Shown here: one piece after another, positions 5,239 to 5,774 of the stretch
How positions within the stretch are numbered: the first letter of the stretch is position 1
Layout of the letters: every line of letters starts with the position of its first letter
From: an uncultured Coriobacteriales bacterium
GTDB lineage: Bacteria > Actinomycetota > Coriobacteriia > Coriobacteriales > Atopobiaceae
Assembly (NCBI GenBank): GCA_946530775.1
Contig: CAMNAH010000081.1
Span: 1 to 5,774, forward strand
Reading direction: 5' to 3'
Length of the DNA: 5,774 nt
Position numbers and translations under genes: made by a program
Notes under the pieces: model-generated
Told to the model about the DNA's origin: nothing
What the model saw: only the letters and a program-made list of their open reading frames with translations
The model's database searches: none

Positions 5239-5774
5239 CCGACGAGCGCAAGCGCGAGCTGCTGCTCGCCCTGATTCCGATGCTTGCCGAGGAGCGCGGC
5301 GTGCGGGCGAGGCTCAATGCCGATGCATCGGCAGACGAGCTCTTCTCCACGTTCCGCGCGCTCGTGAACACGCGCGAGCCCGTGCCCGCGAGCGAGGAGC
5401 TTCTCGCCCTGCAGGACGAGCTGCTCAAGGGCATGATCGCCGAGAAGGGCATCGTGCGCGTGGAGGATCTTCCGTCCCTGGCGGTCGATCCGCGCCTGCG
5501 CATCTGGCGCGGCGACATCACCACGCTTGCGACCGATGCCATCGTGAACGCGGCGAACAGCCAGATGCTCGGCTGCTGGCAACCTGGGCACACCTGCATC
5601 GACAACGCCATCCACACCTTCGCAGGCGTGCAGCTGCGCTTGGCCTGCGCCGAGCTCATGGCCGCGCAGGGCCACGACGAGCCCACGGGAGCGGCCAAGG
5701 TCACACCTGCCTTCAACCTGCCGTCGCGCTATGTGATCCACACGGTGGGGCCCATCGCGAACGGCCTGCCGTCT
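5235..5774 (+). CDS. Zinc-type macrodomain protein-ADP-ribose hydrolase, 5' part
   Basis: The first 180 codons are visible and the frame is open to the right edge; relatives are roughly 260-270 residues, so about a third is missing. Residues 1-85 form the helical N-terminal extension characteristic of this macrodomain clade (for example SEELLALQDELL, 53-64). The macrodomain starts with IWRGDITTLATDAIVNAANS (90-109), containing the ADP-ribose-binding NAAN. In place of the glycine-rich loop of MacroD-type enzymes it has GCWQPGHTCIDNAIHTFAG (113-131), in which C114, H119 and C121 match the zinc-binding Cys-His-Cys set of the SirTM-linked family. The known role is to remove ADP-ribose placed by SirTM. 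GGAGG at 5223-5227 sits seven bases before the ATG, and an ATGA overlap couples it to the sirtuin gene. The pairing of writer and eraser strongly supports both assignments. Confidence 0.92.
   Translation, partial: MTDERKRELLLALIPMLAEERGVRARLNADASADELFSTFRALVNTREPVPASEELLALQDELLKGMIAEKGIVRVEDLPSLAVDPRLRIWRGDITTLATDAIVNAANSQMLGCWQPGHTCIDNAIHTFAGVQLRLACAELMAAQGHDEPTGAAKVTPAFNLPSRYVIHTVGPIANGLPS

Overview
The window comes from a high-GC bacterium. Dense co-directional genes, strong GGAGG-type ribosome binding sites, few intergenic bases and the protein families present fit a gut or oral actinobacterium of the Coriobacteriia type. That assignment is inferred from composition and gene content and could not be tested here. 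No mobile element, CRISPR array, tRNA or rRNA gene was seen.

Left edge: the first 61 codons of a GntR-family (YhcF/YtrA-like) regulator lie on the minus strand and run off the window. A 65-bp divergent intergenic region (185-249) holds a near-consensus promoter for the regulator. It also holds the ribosome binding site of a plus-strand CPBP/CAAX-type membrane protease gene (250-1140). From there every gene is on the plus strand: an alpha/beta hydrolase (1191-2006), a DUF3810-type membrane protein with an HEAAH metalloprotease motif (2058-3191), a VanZ-RDD two-domain membrane protein (3197-4390), a class M sirtuin (SirTM, 4390-5238) and the 5' part of a zinc-type macrodomain ADP-ribose hydrolase (5235 to the right edge).

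The last four genes are tightly packed, with gaps of 5, -1 and -4 bases, so they probably form one transcription unit, perhaps starting at the hydrolase or at DUF3810. The biochemical centre is the SirTM/macrodomain pair. In staphylococci and streptococci such pairs respectively add and remove ADP-ribose on a lipoylated GcvH-like carrier protein. Here the pair sits behind, and is translationally coupled to, envelope-type membrane proteins, and no GcvH-L or lipoate ligase gene is visible before the window ends. Whether those partners follow the macrodomain gene is the main open question.
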